64,000 bases of DNA from Dryas octopetala (GCA_963921425.1 OY992840.1:18020621-18084620), one strand, 5' to 3'. Counted from the stretch's first letter, positions 21,076 through 34,578 are shown. The notes: generated by a model not told the origin, from the letters alone. Numbers and translations: made by a program.

Positions 21076-24000
21076 ATGTCGAAAGATTCTGAGAAGAGGT
21101 TTCATTCGATCATGGACAAGCTCTTTTTCGCTCCCAAATCTACGCCAAGCTCAGCTTCCAGGTTCGTATATCTTCATTTTCGCCCTAAACTTCTTGCTTG
21201 TTTTCCGTCTGGTTCCCGAGAAAATGCGGTAGAAATATAGAAGTGAAGAAAATATCCTTTTTTATGCTTATAGAGTTCGATTCAGCTTATACAGATAGTC
21301 GCGGCAGCTTCATTCGATTCAAGAAATTTCATTGCCTGCAAAATTAGTTGGCTAACATTGCTCAAAATGGCTATTATTTGTTTTAAAAATCACAGATTAT
21401 TATATGTTAATTCATTTATGAAAATTTTGTTTGTAATTATTAGGCATATAATAAAATTCTCGTTGTTTTAATGTTTTCTAGCAGTTCATCAAGTGTACAA
21501 ACATCGAGAGGCAAAAAGCGAGCAAATCCATCGTCTGCATTGGCACTGGTGGAACCAAAATCGAGAGGTGAGAGAGTGGAGGCATGGCAGATTCCGGCTG
21601 CTGCATCATCTCAGGCTCCAATGTGTAGGCCGTGGGACCGTGGGGATCTTATGAGGAGGGTAGCTACATTCAAGTCCATGACTTGGTTTGCCAAGCCTAA
21701 GGTTAGAAATTAGAATTCTATCATCCTATTTAACAAGTTCAGTTCAGTGTTGTATGGTCTTGAAATAAGCTCCAGCTGTTGCCTTTAGTGTGTTGTTATT
21801 TTTAAGAGATGAATATGGTGAACAACTTCATTGGTTTAACTTGTCATTTGAAATGGAGCCATTATATAATGGGTTCAGGTAATTCTGCACCTACCTCGTA
21901 TTAAAATAACAAAACCAGGAAACAAAGTCACAAAATAAAACATATTCAGCTTTCAGTTTCTTGAAATTGACTATCTCAGAAGAATATAAAAATCTACTAC
22001 ACTGAGAATTCTTGTTTGACTGCACCTCCTACAGAGATTTACACATTTTGGCTGCGCAATAACTTCTCCAATTTTTAACAGGCGGTGAGTGCTTTAAATT
22101 GTGCCAGGAGAGGTTGGGTCAATATAGAGTCGGATATAATAGCCTGTGAATCATGTGGGGCACGTCTCCTCTTTTCTACTCCATCATCTTGGAATCAGCA
22201 GCAAGGCATGTTATATTTCTCTTTATGCTAAACCAATGCTATAAATTATGCAGCATAGTTTGTTATATTCCTACTCAGCTGAAGTTATTTCTTATGTTTT
22301 TCAGTTGAGAAGGCAGCATTGGTATTTAGTTTAAAGCTGGACAATGGGCATAAAATACTTTGTCCATGGATTGACAATGCCTGTGATGAAACACTGGCAG
22401 AGTTTCCACCTATGCCACCTCCAGTTTTAGTTGATAAATTTAGAGATCGTTGCTCTGCGCTTTTACAACTTTCAGTTCTTCCTGTGGTTTCTTCTTCAGC
22501 CATTGAGTACATGAACAGCCCTCAGCTTGACCAATTTCTTGAACAGTCTTCAATGTTTTACGACAACGGGTCTTCTGACATTTCTAGAACGGAACACTCT
22601 GACAATGAAGGCAGTGCAGATTCTGCTAAGTTGTATTATCAGGTTTTGCACTTGTTTGAATTCACGTCTGCCATCCTAATTGTTTTGCATGCCGTGTGTT
22701 GGAAAAAGTTTTAACTTTTACACATGATCTTCAATTTGGCTGTTTGTTGTTGTTGGTGATATTACTTATTTACTTGCATTAAGATATATGAGTCCTTTTA
22801 CTTTACTTTTGGATTGCTTAATATTGCTTTGTTCATTTGTATTTATTTATGGATCACTTTTTCAGATCTTCTCACTCTAATTTTTAACACTTCATGGACT
22901 CGTATAGGATTGTTAATGGTTTCTCTCTTTCTTGCTTTCTTCATGTGGACCAATGATGTTTTGAAGCACTTTTGCAGGCACAAAAGCTCATAAGCTTATG
23001 CGGCTGGGAACCTCGTTCACTACCTTATGTTGTTGACTCAGAGAACAGATTGAATCAGTCTGTCATGAAGGCTGATATTTTGAGTTCATCTCGTTCAGCT
23101 GCTAATGGACAAAATCCTAGTATCAATGTGCACTCAACTAGTAATGATGAACTTGTGCAGGCAGATGAAATTGCCAGCACTTCTGGTGCTCTACAGACTG
23201 AACCCAATTCTGTTGTTTTAGATTGCAAGCTTTGTGGAGCCAGTGTAGGATTATGGGCTTTCTCTACGGTTCCGCGGCCTGTGGAATTATTCCGATTAGT
23301 TGGATATGCAGAAGTAGATTCTGAAAGTCAGTCTGGAACCCATGATTTAAGCACTGAAAATCATCTTGATAGTAGGAGAGATATTGTAAGTGCAGGCTCA
23401 GCTGGTGCAACATTGTCGAAGGAGAGATTCTCAAATTTAAATTTGACAATTGCAGGGGGTCCTACACCAACAAAACAGAACTTCAAAGCAACAATTTCTG
23501 TACCTGTTATTGGGCGGAATTTAAGGGCTCGGCTTTCATATGATTCTGAACTTAGAGATTGTTTGTCATTTAGCCAAGAAGATATGCAATCTTATTCCCA
23601 AATAGAGAAATTGTTTCTGTGGGAAAAATACTTCCCAGAAAATGCAGGAAATGATGGATTGGAGACTTCAGAAGTCAGGGATCCTGGTTCTCATGTCAGA
23701 AGCTCTTATGGTACATCCCCTGATGCCAATGACACTTATAAAAATGGTGAAAAGGACAAAAATGACTCACTGGTGATGGTTTCTAGCAATTTGTTACATT
23801 CAGGAACAACTCTGGAACCCACCTCAAATCACGAGGATAGTGGAGACCGAGTACAGATTCCTATAACCAACGAACTTGTGGCCTGTAATACTGGTAAGCA
23901 ATATTTATTTCATGGACACCACTTATTATTTTTATTTTTCTAATGCATGGATACTATTAGTATCCTTACTTTTTTACTGCAAACATTATGTGTTATAATT

Positions 24001-25121
24001 GGCCCGACTCCACTTTCTTTTAGATTTCTTGCTTGGTTTATTCATTGATTGATGTAAAGACTTGCCCATATGCTTGTTCCTTCTTCCCTTTTAAATTCAC
24101 CCATGATTCATTTTTATCTTCCATTGATTCTTTCTGTTTTGATTAGTACCTGCGACTATAACTATTTGCTGAAGTAACGTAATCAACAACAATGATAGAA
24201 GCCTGTATCTCATATGCATGAGAGAACTCTTGGATGTTCTAGGAGGAAATGATTAATAAAGTTTTGCTTCTCTAGCTCAATGCATGAACCACAATAAATT
24301 GACTTTCAGGTAGTTATGTGAGGATATAAAGTGTAAGCGTATCAATTCTTTTGGTGGAATATAGATATTTTAGTAAAATGCTGTTCATATAGATAGTGGT
24401 CTCTCTCCCCCCTCCCCTTTTTTATTACAGTGGTGTTGGAAACTCGAATAAGTATAGAAGTCGCAAAATAGTCTGATTTTCCATATGATAGCAAAATAGT
24501 TCTTTTTGTCTGTTCTTCCAGGAAAGGATCTAAAGAATGTATCGCCTGGTAGCCCAATGGAGTTTGATTCTATCAGGCAGCATAGACATTTCTGCCCCTG
24601 GATTGCATCAACAGGTAATGGGGTACCTGGATGGAAACAGACACTATCTGCTTTACAACGTCAGGAAGGGTTTTCTCCTTCATCTGCATCCATAATTAAG
24701 GTATTTTAGAAGCCTACTTCTACTGTATTGATATGCTAGGGTTCTAAATAAGTGAATAGTACCTTTTGTGCCTACATGTTGATTGAGATGGCCACTTGAC
24801 CAGCGCCCTTCCCAACCTATGTTTTGGAACTCATCCATACTTCTCCGGCCCAACCTGAGACTGGAACTTCTACTACCAGTTCTCATCGCAATCCTACACA
24901 CAAACACATGCTTTGCATGCATGCTCTTTGTCTGTGTTTATGTATGTACGTTTGGGTTTGTTTATTGTTGTAGAACTGTTTTCTTAAGAGAATCATAATT
25001 TAGCATTTGATCATTTGTACAGGTCGATGATCCCATCACTTCGATTAGAAATCTTTTCATGTCCCCATCTCCAAAAAGAATGAAGCCCACTGTTTTAACA
25101 ACTCGAAGTACTGAACAGTAG
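21076..25121 (+). CDS. C3HC-type zinc-finger protein (NIPA/ZC3HC1-like)
   Basis: 653 aa in seven exons: 21076-21161, 21482-21701, 22082-22205, 22305-22642, 22978-23893, 24522-24700 and 25023-25121. It carries the C3HC zinc finger (ESCGA near residue 125, HKILCPW near 157) and a second Rsm1-like module (LDCKLCGASVGLW and later HRHFCPWIAS ... GWKQTLSALQ). Animal NIPA/ZC3HC1 is an F-box/nuclear-basket protein; plant relatives include Arabidopsis ILP1 and At1g48950 (MEE18), from memory. The start MSKDSEKRFHSIMDKLF is a good family start. Intron 3 (22206-22304) begins GC, not GT: the only nearby GT would create a stop at once. Intron 1 ends TAGCAG, a tandem acceptor that can add or drop one Ser. 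Confidence 0.88.
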
Positions 25122-25468
25122 CTGACTGATTTTTTGCTGCCTGTAAAATGGTAACCGAGAAGGTCACAGATTGGTTGTAGTATGGTATTGAGATTAGATT
25201 GTAACATCCCATAGAGGTGTTTGTACTATTTTACAAGAGCAAACTGTAACATTCTTTAAATTCCTATATTGCCATAGTGCTGCTTGTGCAAAACTGTAAC
25301 ATTCACCTGATCGGCTGAGCAACTTGCGATCTAAAGAAACATGGCATTGAGCTTTTTTGATGAATATTACAACATTAAATGTATTGCGTGATTGCATGGA
25401 AGTGTTTCTCTTCTTTCAAAAATGAAAAAAAAAAAAAAAAAAGTTGTGAAGAGCTCTTTGCGACTCTG
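25122..25468. other. Convergent 3' spacer between C3HC and cyclophilin genes
   Basis: Only 347 bp separate the two stop codons, so the 3' ends of the transcripts are likely to lie close or overlap. A run of 17 A at about 25425 is the only feature I see. Confidence 0.5.
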
Positions 25469-26759
25469 TTACTGCATCAAGCCAGAGTTTGTGACAACCA
25501 CCTTTGCGTAAGGGCGGTTGAATCCTCTTTCGGCCACAACGGCTCTCTTATCTCCTATCAACTTGGCCACCCTGCCGACCATCCAAAACATTGTGCGTTA
25601 GTGTAAATCTTCACAAGTCGTGAAAGGTGAAGGCAAGTTAAGGAGAGTGGAAATATATGAAGCTGTAGATGTCTAAATTTATGTGTTTTTACTATGTGCC
25701 TGTCTAATTCGTTTAGGTAATAAAATAACACAGTAATTTTGATCTCTTAGACTCGTTATGTGTATGCAAAGAAATGAGTCGTAGAATTGATGTGGCAGCC
25801 AGAGACTTCAAACTCAGCATGCCATGCCTGTGTATATATATGAAGAAGAGCTGTAGTTGTAGCACTCACCTAAAATAAGGTGAACTAGTGTTCTCTTGCA
25901 CGGTCTTCACTTGGCCAATCCTCTCTACAACCTCCATACCTTCCAAGACTCTTCCAACCACCAAAGCCGAAGCATCAAGCTCAGGCGAATCCTTGGTAGT
26001 AATCACAAACTCTGTTCCATTTGGGGGAGTACCAACCTCCTCTTGATCAATCTCCAGCTTCCCTTTCCGCGCAACCAGCTTTAACTTCGGGGGTGGTTTT
26101 GATGGATCTCTGACAATAATGCTCACAGTTCCAGCCTTGTTCTTGGTACCTGGACACTTCTCATTCATCCTCTCCCACTCTTCTGTGAGATTTTCAACTT
26201 CCAACTCTCTTCCTGTCGTCTTTGCGAGTTCAGCATCTACACCATAAGATCTCACCCCACCATGTTGAACATAGTTGGGCATAATTTTGACGAACTCTTT
26301 CCTTCTGTAGCTAACCCCAGCAGCTCCACTGACAAGATTACCAAATCTAGCTGCTCCAACCGGGGCATCTTCTTCATGTAGCCCGATGATGACGCGGCCA
26401 ACAGGTTGTCCATCAATGGCTATATCAAGAAATGCGCGCTTTGTTGGGGTTCTATCAGTGCAAGTTGGAGTAGTGTTAGAAGTTCCTTCCTCTTGTTCTT
26501 TTCCACTGGTGTCTACTAAGTTCTCAGCTTGTGCTGTAGATGGTAGGAAAGTCTCTAGACTCTGGGAGCCCAGGAGGAGAAGTAACAGAGAATTGCTTCG
26601 AATTGTGAGCTCTCGACGTGAGAATTTGCAGCATTGTTTGATGGAAGGGAAGGATGAGGAAGTGGGTACCCCTTGAACTTGTGAAATGGGTGGTGGTGAT
26701 GGTGTTGGAGGATGAAGGCATCGAGTGGAGGACTGCAAGAATTTTGGGTTTTGTAACAT
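25469..26759 (-). CDS. CYP26-2: Thylakoid-lumen peptidyl-prolyl cis-trans isomerase, CYP26-2-like
   Basis: Cyclophilin-type protein, 330 aa in two exons (26759-25870 and 25571-25469). The second exon (RVAKLIGDKRAVVAERGFN...) is separated from the first by a 298-bp intron and completes the domain with TNSGLMQ-stop. The N-terminus is a bipartite chloroplast/lumen signal: a Ser/Pro-rich transit part, then twin arginines (SRREL), a Leu-rich stretch and an AQA cleavage motif near residue 77, which suggests Tat import. The cyclophilin domain (about 108-330) is divergent, with little of the classical active-site sequence, as in Arabidopsis CYP26-2, so isomerase activity is uncertain. The ATG at 26759 is the first in frame. 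Confidence 0.87.
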
Positions 26760-27355
26760 CTCTCGTGTAGAAGTCCTTTCCCTACGTTTGTTTTCACTGC
26801 CTCATGGCTGGTTTATTGTTATACAAAATTTATGGCCAAAAGAATTACTATAAGAATTCTGTTCTCTCCTTTTTGGGTGTGGAGATTTCGTGGATAAGAA
26901 AGGTCCAAAGCCTATCCAAATGCATTGGAACGTCTGATTTTGGCGGCACTTAGAAACCACACTATCAATCTAGAAAGCCACATGCGGGCCCATCATATTA
27001 ACATACTGTAACCATAGTGAATCCAATCCAATAATCTACTCCAATCAGCTTATGCTGTCCTGTTACTTAACTACTGTTAATAATCTTGTACATACTAATA
27101 AACAACCAACCGCGCTATAAAATCATGAAGGAATCAGCTTAGTTTGTTGAAAAAAGACAAACTCAATCAGCAAATGTTACAACATTAGATTAAGAAATTT
27201 TCCAGTGGATGAGTAATTTCGCCATTAAAGCAGCATGAAACCATTGATCTTAACCTCAGTCTCAACCACTTGAAGCAAAACAAAATATTAATTACAAAGG
27301 TAAAAAATTGGTCTTTCACGTTGAAAAATCTTCATCACAGCTTAAAACAAAGCTT
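26760..27355. other. Spacer between cyclophilin and mtSSB genes
   Basis: About 600 bp holding the 5' flank of the cyclophilin and the 3' flank of the SSB gene, both on the minus strand. Nothing else is visible. Confidence 0.5.
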
Positions 27356-28788
27356 TTAGTAGTAGCCAACACCTTTGAGTCCCCATTTTGGTGGCTCACC
27401 ACTTTCACCTTTACCCAAAAACACAAGGCGACCTACAAATTACAGGCAATAGAACATATAAACACGATGAGAATAGAATTTATAACAGGTTGAGTATATG
27501 GAGCTTATCTTATGCAATTTTAAATAGACAAGTACATACTATTTCTGCGAACAGCAATCTCTCTAACTCGTCGAACAATCCCAGTTGTTGGGTCAGTGAA
27601 GATTTTGGTCTCCAGATTACCTTCCAAATACAAAATTGAACTGCAACATCCAAAATGTCAATATGTAATGGATATAATCTCAACCCAAAATGAAAAAATG
27701 ATAAACCAAAATTCGGTACTCAAGGGAAACAGGCCATGATCAAAATAAAAACAAAGCAGCAATCACTACTAGAAAAAAGGTTCAAAATGACTGCTATTTA
27801 AAACAACTCTTCTTCCATCTATTTACATCCCCAAACACCCTCTTCTCAATTTACCTGTACAACCCCACTGTATGGCTCTATAGAGCTACTTTGTCCAATT
27901 TTGACTGTCATCACATCTCCATCTAATTGTTCTTAATGCTCCCTTTTAATTCCAATACCAAAAATTCTGCATAACCCTTGCAATTTCTGATAAATCTCAC
28001 TACTCCAGTCATGATAAATTTGTTAGTCTGAGTTATCTAAAAGGCACTCTGACTTGCTAATAGCTGTAGTCACGAACCCAATCATTCAAATCATCATAGA
28101 TCCAATTCACACACATTTACGCAAAAAAGGTTCATCCTTTTTTTCAGAGAAATCTAAAGAACGAAAAAACCTCTCACCCAGGCACAGCATTTTTCATGGC
28201 AATCATGCCCAGCTTCTCTGGATAAACGCACACGCGGTGCCACTGAATGTCACAACGATTCGCATACTCCGTCGGATTTTCATTATTAAAAGGCCTCCGG
28301 TTGTTTCGAATCCCTCCGGTCCCAACCGAAAACATCGTCAACGTCGTTCCGCTCTTCAGCTTCTTCTGGATCGGAGTCTGCCCCACCTGCCCCACCAGTA
28401 TCGCCTACACACAATCGCAGACGCACACAATCAAAACCCTAAAGCCCGAATCATTGAAAGGACCAAAAGGAACGGTGCGAGTGAAATGTACCTTATAAAC
28501 TCCCACGTCGAGGCCGTTCTCGAGCGGGTAATCGTAGATGAAGCGTTGCCGGTCGGAGGAGTCGTTGGGTGAAGGCTGTGGTGGTGGGGGGACGTAGTCT
28601 GGGGCTGAGTCGGGATCCGAGTTGAGAGGGTTGGACTCGTCCGAGTCAGAGCCGGAGGAGGAGGAGGAGAGGTTGGTGGTGGTGGTGGTGGTGGTGCAGA
28701 AGCGCATGCAGAGTATATTGTGAGAGTTTGAGTGTAGAGAGCGAGAGAGTCTCCTTGAGAACGTAGCCATGGAGGAGTAGGCTGACAT
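27356..28788 (-). CDS. Mitochondrial single-stranded DNA-binding protein
   Basis: OB-fold protein that coats single-stranded DNA during organelle DNA replication and recombination; 233 aa in four exons: 28788-28492, 28404-28178, 27640-27540 and 27432-27356. The first 90 residues form a mitochondrial targeting region with Arg-rich start (SRRLSRSLHS) and a Thr/Ser/Asp-rich low-complexity part; the Thr run comes from a GGT/GTG repeat near 28680. The OB fold runs from ENGLDVGVYKAILVGQVGQT through NRCDIQWHRV and YLEGNLETKIFTDP to RLVFLGKG, ending KGVGYY-stop like the Arabidopsis mtSSBs (At4g11060, and At3g18580 from memory). Two ATGs lie six codons apart (28788 and 28770); either could start the protein. 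Confidence 0.9.
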
Positions 28789-31105
28789 TTTCGGAGAGAA
28801 AACTGGAAAATGGTTCCACTTTCTCTCTGATTCAGAGGGTTTTGGTTTTGAGCAGCTTAAACCCTTGGGAGTTGAAAAGTATTGGGTCGGGTCCTGGGAT
28901 TTAGACTCGATCCATTTTGGGATGGGAAATCCAGGGCCTCAAATTGGAATTGAGCCCAAATCAAATTTAAGAAAGAATAGGGCCTGGTTTCGGTGGATAT
29001 GGCCCACACGGGTGGATAATTTCTAAACACAATTAGGGGCGTCCATTAGCACTAATTGACCGATGGGTCAAAACCAGATTAAAGGTTAATATGTTCATGG
29101 TTTACCAATCATTTGATAATCACGAATGACTATTTGATTTAGTAAATGTCACTTAATTTCCTTTTGTTTTAGGTCTGAGTTCAAATCTCACGAACTGTAA
29201 TTAATAAAAATAAGTTCCTACCAACTTTTGAAATAAAAGTCTTACTTGACTCAAATACATTTATACATGTAAAACGTAACATTTTCAAAACTGGGGTTTA
29301 TCCTTCATGCATTGACAAGTTGGCATGGAAGTATGTAATTTTGACAAGATATATAGCGAAATAGCTGTTTTCAGATTGGAGCATTTCACATATTTTATTA
29401 CCATGACCAAGACAAAAAAATAAATTGCATCAAATAGATCAACCTGCAAAAACTAAACTCAGTTGGCAGTTGCTGATAAATGATATGGATGATTTTTTTT
29501 TTTGTTTTAGAACTTTTTTATATATTTGTGGTGAGGGGCAGACAGGGCAGTAGTAGTGGGTTATCAATGTCATTGTATATATATTTTAGCAAAGTGTGTC
29601 ACTCAAAATCACTGTACTTGGAACCACAAAGAGATGGGAACAAAGAGATGGAAGCAAAGAGACAAAGACACGTACAAAAATTAGAACCAACTCATTACTC
29701 ATGAGTCATGACGTGACCACCTCTCTCTCGTCATTAAACCTCACTTAAAAATCAATATGAATTACTTTATTTTAATCACAGACTTCACAGTGCTCTGTGC
29801 TCTCAGCCCCTACAAAAATGGTGCATATAAATTATACATCAGCCAGGATAAAATACTATTATAATTTGTAATTTTGTAGATAATTATCTATCAGGTGCAT
29901 TAGACACGAATTCTTTGTTGTTTTTCATATTATATTATTATATGCTTGGCAGCTAGTCCTAAATAATCTTAGGGGTTTTATTTTTAATTTCTTTTTGTTA
30001 ATCATGAATTGTAAAATATTGCTAGAATAGTGGATCATAGACTCGTAGTTTTGACATAATTCGGGGGGGAAAAGAAGGGTTCAATGAGGAATGGTTCATC
30101 AATTATACCTCATTTTTTAACTTGTACTTTAACTTTAATCAGTTACATTGCGACACCTCAACTTGTATTTCTTCTAGTTGGGGCTCAGAGTTGTGGACCT
30201 TACTCTTGTGGCGTCCGCATGGTTGTTCTTTGGTCGGAGTTGCGTTTGTACTTTTGTGAATCAGAGAGAGATAGAGATGGTTTTGAATGATAACTTGATA
30301 AGTTGATAACAGAGGCCATTTGGGTAAAATCCCGATTAATAATTTTTTAAAAGGATATGCAAATTTTCTGGGTCTTTGATCTCAGAAGCACCAACGGGCA
30401 CGATCCAGTTTGAAACATATAAACAATTTAAGAATAATCCACAAAATCTCAGCATATCATGAGAAAATATAATGTCAAATGCTGTACGGGCAATAATGTA
30501 ATGTGGCTTGAAAAAAATAATATTTGTAATCTGGCCAAATAACTATTTAATTTTGCCAGACAAAAATTATTTAATTTGGCATCTCTTCCTAGAGAGATTC
30601 TAAGTTTTAAACATCCTGAACTATACTATAAATTCACTTCCATTGGACCACATCTTGTTAGCAAATATATATAGCTTAAGTTAATTAAAAAAACAGAAAG
30701 AAAACTAAGAGTTTGGTATGTTATATTAAATTTAAATGATTAATTAAATAAAATTATATTTGAATATACCATCTTATTCATAGTTTTTTTTTTAGTTTAA
30801 AAACATAACACACCTAAGATGTCAAACAAAAAAATCATTAAATCCAAAAATCAAAAATCAAAAATATATGTCATGTTTTTTATGCCCCTTAAGTCCTTAA
30901 CTAATATAGTAATATACACTTGTCTCATTAATTATTATAGTCAGCAATGTGGAGAAGTTATGTGATTGATGTAGATAGCAAACTCATTTAAAGAAACCAA
31001 AGACAGAGACAACTCATAGATATTCTGTGTTTTGAGTTCTCACAATTAAAACCCAATTACAAAGAGACAGAGAGGGAGAGATCAGAGAGAAACAGAGAGC
31101 TGGTA
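28789..31105. other. Divergent spacer between mtSSB and USP-like genes
   Basis: The left end is the mtSSB promoter, with a telo-box-like AAACCCTT near 28858 and several GGCCCA/TGAGCCC-type cores to about 29000. The remaining 2 kb is AT-rich and I see no gene or well-defined repeat. Confidence 0.5.
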
Positions 31106-33288
31106 ATGGATGAGAGGAGAATAGTAGTAGTAGTTGAAGACGTGGAAGCAGCAAGAACAGCTCTACGATGGGCACTCCACAACCTTGTTCGTTTTGGGGA
31201 CTTGATAACTCTTCTTCATGTGTTTCCCACCTCAACCTCAAGCTCAAGATCCAAAAACAAGAACAAAACCAGGCTTCTCCGCTTGAAAGGCTTCCAATTA
31301 GCACTCTCTTTCAAAGACATCTGCAACACCTTCCCTAACGTAAGCCTCTATTATTGGACTCGATCAGTTCCCATGTTAAATTGATTTTTATTGTTTATAG
31401 TATAATATATATATATATATATATGTTGATCAAATTAAAGCAGTGTATATGATGATGATTGATGCCAATACTCGTAGGGTTGTGTTACAGACAAAGGTTG
31501 AAATGATTGTCACAGAGGGTGATCAAGAAGGCACAAAGATTGCAGCTGTGGTCACAGAGATTGGGGCTTCAGCTCTTGTTCTTGGACTCCATGATCACAG
31601 CTTTCTCTACAAGTAAGTTTGAGATTGTAATCAATGTTTTAATCTCTATGGTATGTCTATGATTTTCATCGTATGATCATCATGATGATCATTATCATGA
31701 TGGGGTTCTTGAGAATTCAAACCCCATTTTGGGAATTCAGTCAGATAAGCTGAGTTTCATAGGAACGTCCTGCAAGAACAACAGGTCAACTGTCAGATGG
31801 GCAGATGGGTTTAGGTGATTTTCACACTATTTACTATATAGCTCATGAATTCTTTTCTTGTACGCCTTATTAAATAGGCACACCATGAGAAATTGCCATT
31901 ATTTGATAGCATGGTCTGACTGTGACGGGACCATATGTTTCATTTCATATATGACCAAGCTATGCATGTGGCATGTTGGTGGAGTAAAAGCTATAGCTAG
32001 CAAACGTACTTTTTGGGCTCCACTTGGTAAATAGCATTTGTCAATTTGAGACAAAAATACATAGCATAGCTGGGTGTAGCATCCCCTCAAATGACTGAAA
32101 TTACCCCATTTGGCTTTTGACAAGGAAGTTCCATATGACATTAATCGTGGCTCAAGAATCATTGAACCATAACTCAGAAAACCAACCATGCTCTCATCCT
32201 ATTTTAAGGAATGTGAACCTTGTTAGGCAGATCCCATATCAGCCAGAAAACATGGTGTTGCTTACATAATGCCAGCTTTAGAAATTGTTAATTGATGTCA
32301 TTCCTCTGTAGCTAGCTGTGTTGGTGATTCCTTGTAATTGAATCCAACAACTCATTGACCTTGAGGATCTTATCATGCAAGATATATAGATCAACCCTAT
32401 ATTCAAAATACATTTACAGATTGAGGGAAGAAGGGGTCTTGAGTAGTGAGTACCCTATGACAGTTTTTGCTAGATTTGACTTTTTGTTTTCAATAATGGC
32501 TTTTACTATTACAAAAACATTTCCTTGGAAGTTAAAGCATTGTTTTAGGCTTTTAGCCAAAGTCTTTTCATATTAAAGACTTTGGCACATATTAGTTAGT
32601 AGTCACTCTGTTATTGTGATATATGCAGATATCAAATGTTGGATCATTGTGAGTACTTTGTAACTGTTAATAGGAACAGAAATTAAATAAACGGACTCAA
32701 ACTAGTGTTTTTTATTCATGTGGTATAGGTTGGCAATGGCCCACAGAAGCATTGCAAACAACTTCAATTGCAGAGTTCTGGCCATCAAGCAACCACCTTC
32801 CTCACCATTAAAGATGAGGACCAGTGGACCAGCAGCAGCAGCCGCAGCACCACTCCTGGACAGTTCAACCAGCATGGACTTTTCACAGATTGATATTGCT
32901 GGTTTACAGTAAGATTCTTTTATAATATTCGAATGATAAATTTTCCTGCTTCCTTATCTGTTTAGGCTTCTTTTCAAGTATAGTGGCTTTTGGCTATAGA
33001 GTTTGTCTGAAGTGTGGATTCGTATGCTATACGAACAAAATCAACGGTTCACAAATCCAAAATCTAATATGGGAAAGACGAACCCGTCAAATCCAAATGT
33101 TAGAAAAGTTGCTCTATGGCATACGATTTTGCACTATAGAATTTTCTTTGGCCACAATGAGTAACCATCCCATTAATTTGTGCATGAATTGCAGTGTCCC
33201 AGATCCCCCTCAACCAAAAGTTCCATACAGAATCTGCCCAAACCCTTATGCAATAATATGGAAATCAAGGAAGTCAAGGAGAAAGTAG
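31106..33288 (+). CDS. Universal stress protein-like (adenine nucleotide alpha-hydrolase fold)
   Basis: 209 aa in four exons: 31106-31339, 31491-31612, 32729-32908 and 33195-33288. The first three exons encode a UspA/HUP-type alpha-beta fold: RRIVVVVEDVEAARTALRWAL (beta1-alpha1), DLITLLHVFP (beta2), EGTKIAAVVTEIGASALVLGLHD (alpha3-beta4) and NFNCRVLAIK (beta5). The classic ATP-binding GxxGx9G(S/T) loop is not present after GLHD, so nucleotide binding is doubtful. A basic, Pro-rich tail ends in KSRKSRRK. Arabidopsis has similar short proteins of unknown role (At1g44760 and At1g48960 types, from memory). Intron 2 is long (1.1 kb). Intron 1 holds an (AT)n tract. Confidence 0.83.
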
Positions 33289-34264
33289 TGAAGTGGTTGA
33301 AATGAAAGGAAGCCTCCACTTTTATAATTTTATTTCAAAGGCACAGCAGGTTCAGCTGATTGAGCCATTTTTGGGCATAACAGAACAATTGATTGGGCGT
33401 GGCATGGGTTTTGCAGACTCAATTATTTTCTTTTCATCATCACTCACATAACCCACCACCCACATACACAAAATTACAAACCAATAGTGGAACTGACATC
33501 ATGTAGTAGACTACATTTTTCAGATTTTTATAGAACGTCATGTTTCTTTGTGCACCACACAAGTTAAGAATAAAAGCGGCATTATTACATTTCTGGTTTG
33601 TGTGAACTATATATAATACGGCAGGGTGCACTGCCGTTTTGCACGAACAACATGAACCTGCAGTCATTAAGGATTAAGGTAGCTGCTCATGATATCCATA
33701 TGAAAGCCCCTATTAAAAGAGACATAAATCTTAAAAGAAAGAGGGCTTGGGTTTGAACTTTGAAGCATGAGCCCATACTTATAGGGCTAGCCTGCTAGGC
33801 TCTCTTCTTTTCGACTAAGCTAAAGATTCTTTATGGTCCAACAAGCTCGAGGTTAGGTTCAGTAATAATTTAACATTTTAGGCCTGATTAGAATGGATGA
33901 GTTAAAAGTTATCCAAATTCGGACAAGTTCAACATAAATCTTTGACAATAAAAATATAAATAGATCGAAGTCATAGAACTATCTAAATCCAGTTATGCAA
34001 CAAACCAATGAGAGCTCACTATTAATATGACTCCGGCATTGAAAGATCTTTAATGCTGTTAGTAACAAATCACCCATGTATATACTATTTACTGTTGTTC
34101 CATTTTTTTGACTTGGGATTTATTTTACATTGCTAACCTGTATTGAACTATACAACTACAACAAATTCAATTTGGTAATTGAGCCAAAATGAACAATCGA
34201 GAAGAAGTTTGAGAATATGAAAATTTTGACAGTTTAAAGATTTGAAAATCTCTCAAAGTTAAAA

Positions 34265-34302
34265 GTTTTTGTTGCATGGCCAAAAAAAAAAAAAGGTTTT
34301 TG
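34265..34302 (+). mobile_element. Possible micro-insertion GCATGGCC(A)13
   Basis: GTTTTTG occurs at 34265-34271 and 34296-34302 around TTGCATGGCC plus thirteen A. The duplication is only 7 bp and simple in sequence, so the call rests mainly on the ATGGCC(A)n end shared with other insertions. Confidence 0.35.
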
Positions 34303-34578
34303 GTTGACCTTAGCATGATTAATTCCACCTTCTCGACTAATTTGAGTAGTTTCGAGTTCATAAAATTAGACTTGGATATAATTTTATCACAACCCAATTG
34401 GTTTCTTTTAATCTTTTATATTCCAAACTTAATCGAGTTATTATTATTATTTTTTTTAATTTTTAGAGGTTTAATTTGGGATTTCTTTTAGAAAGAGTGA
34501 TGCAATATATTACTAAACTAATAGTTCATCCGTAGCTATAGAATTGAAGCTAGAAAGAGGAAGTTATAGGCCTCGCTC

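Noticed and set aside
22206..22215. Conventional GT donor for C3HC intron 3
   Set aside because: Using the GT at 22210 gives a stop codon right after the junction.
28054..28572. 172-codon plus-strand frame
   Set aside because: Antisense to exons 1 and 2 of the mtSSB gene, which has clear OB-fold coding.
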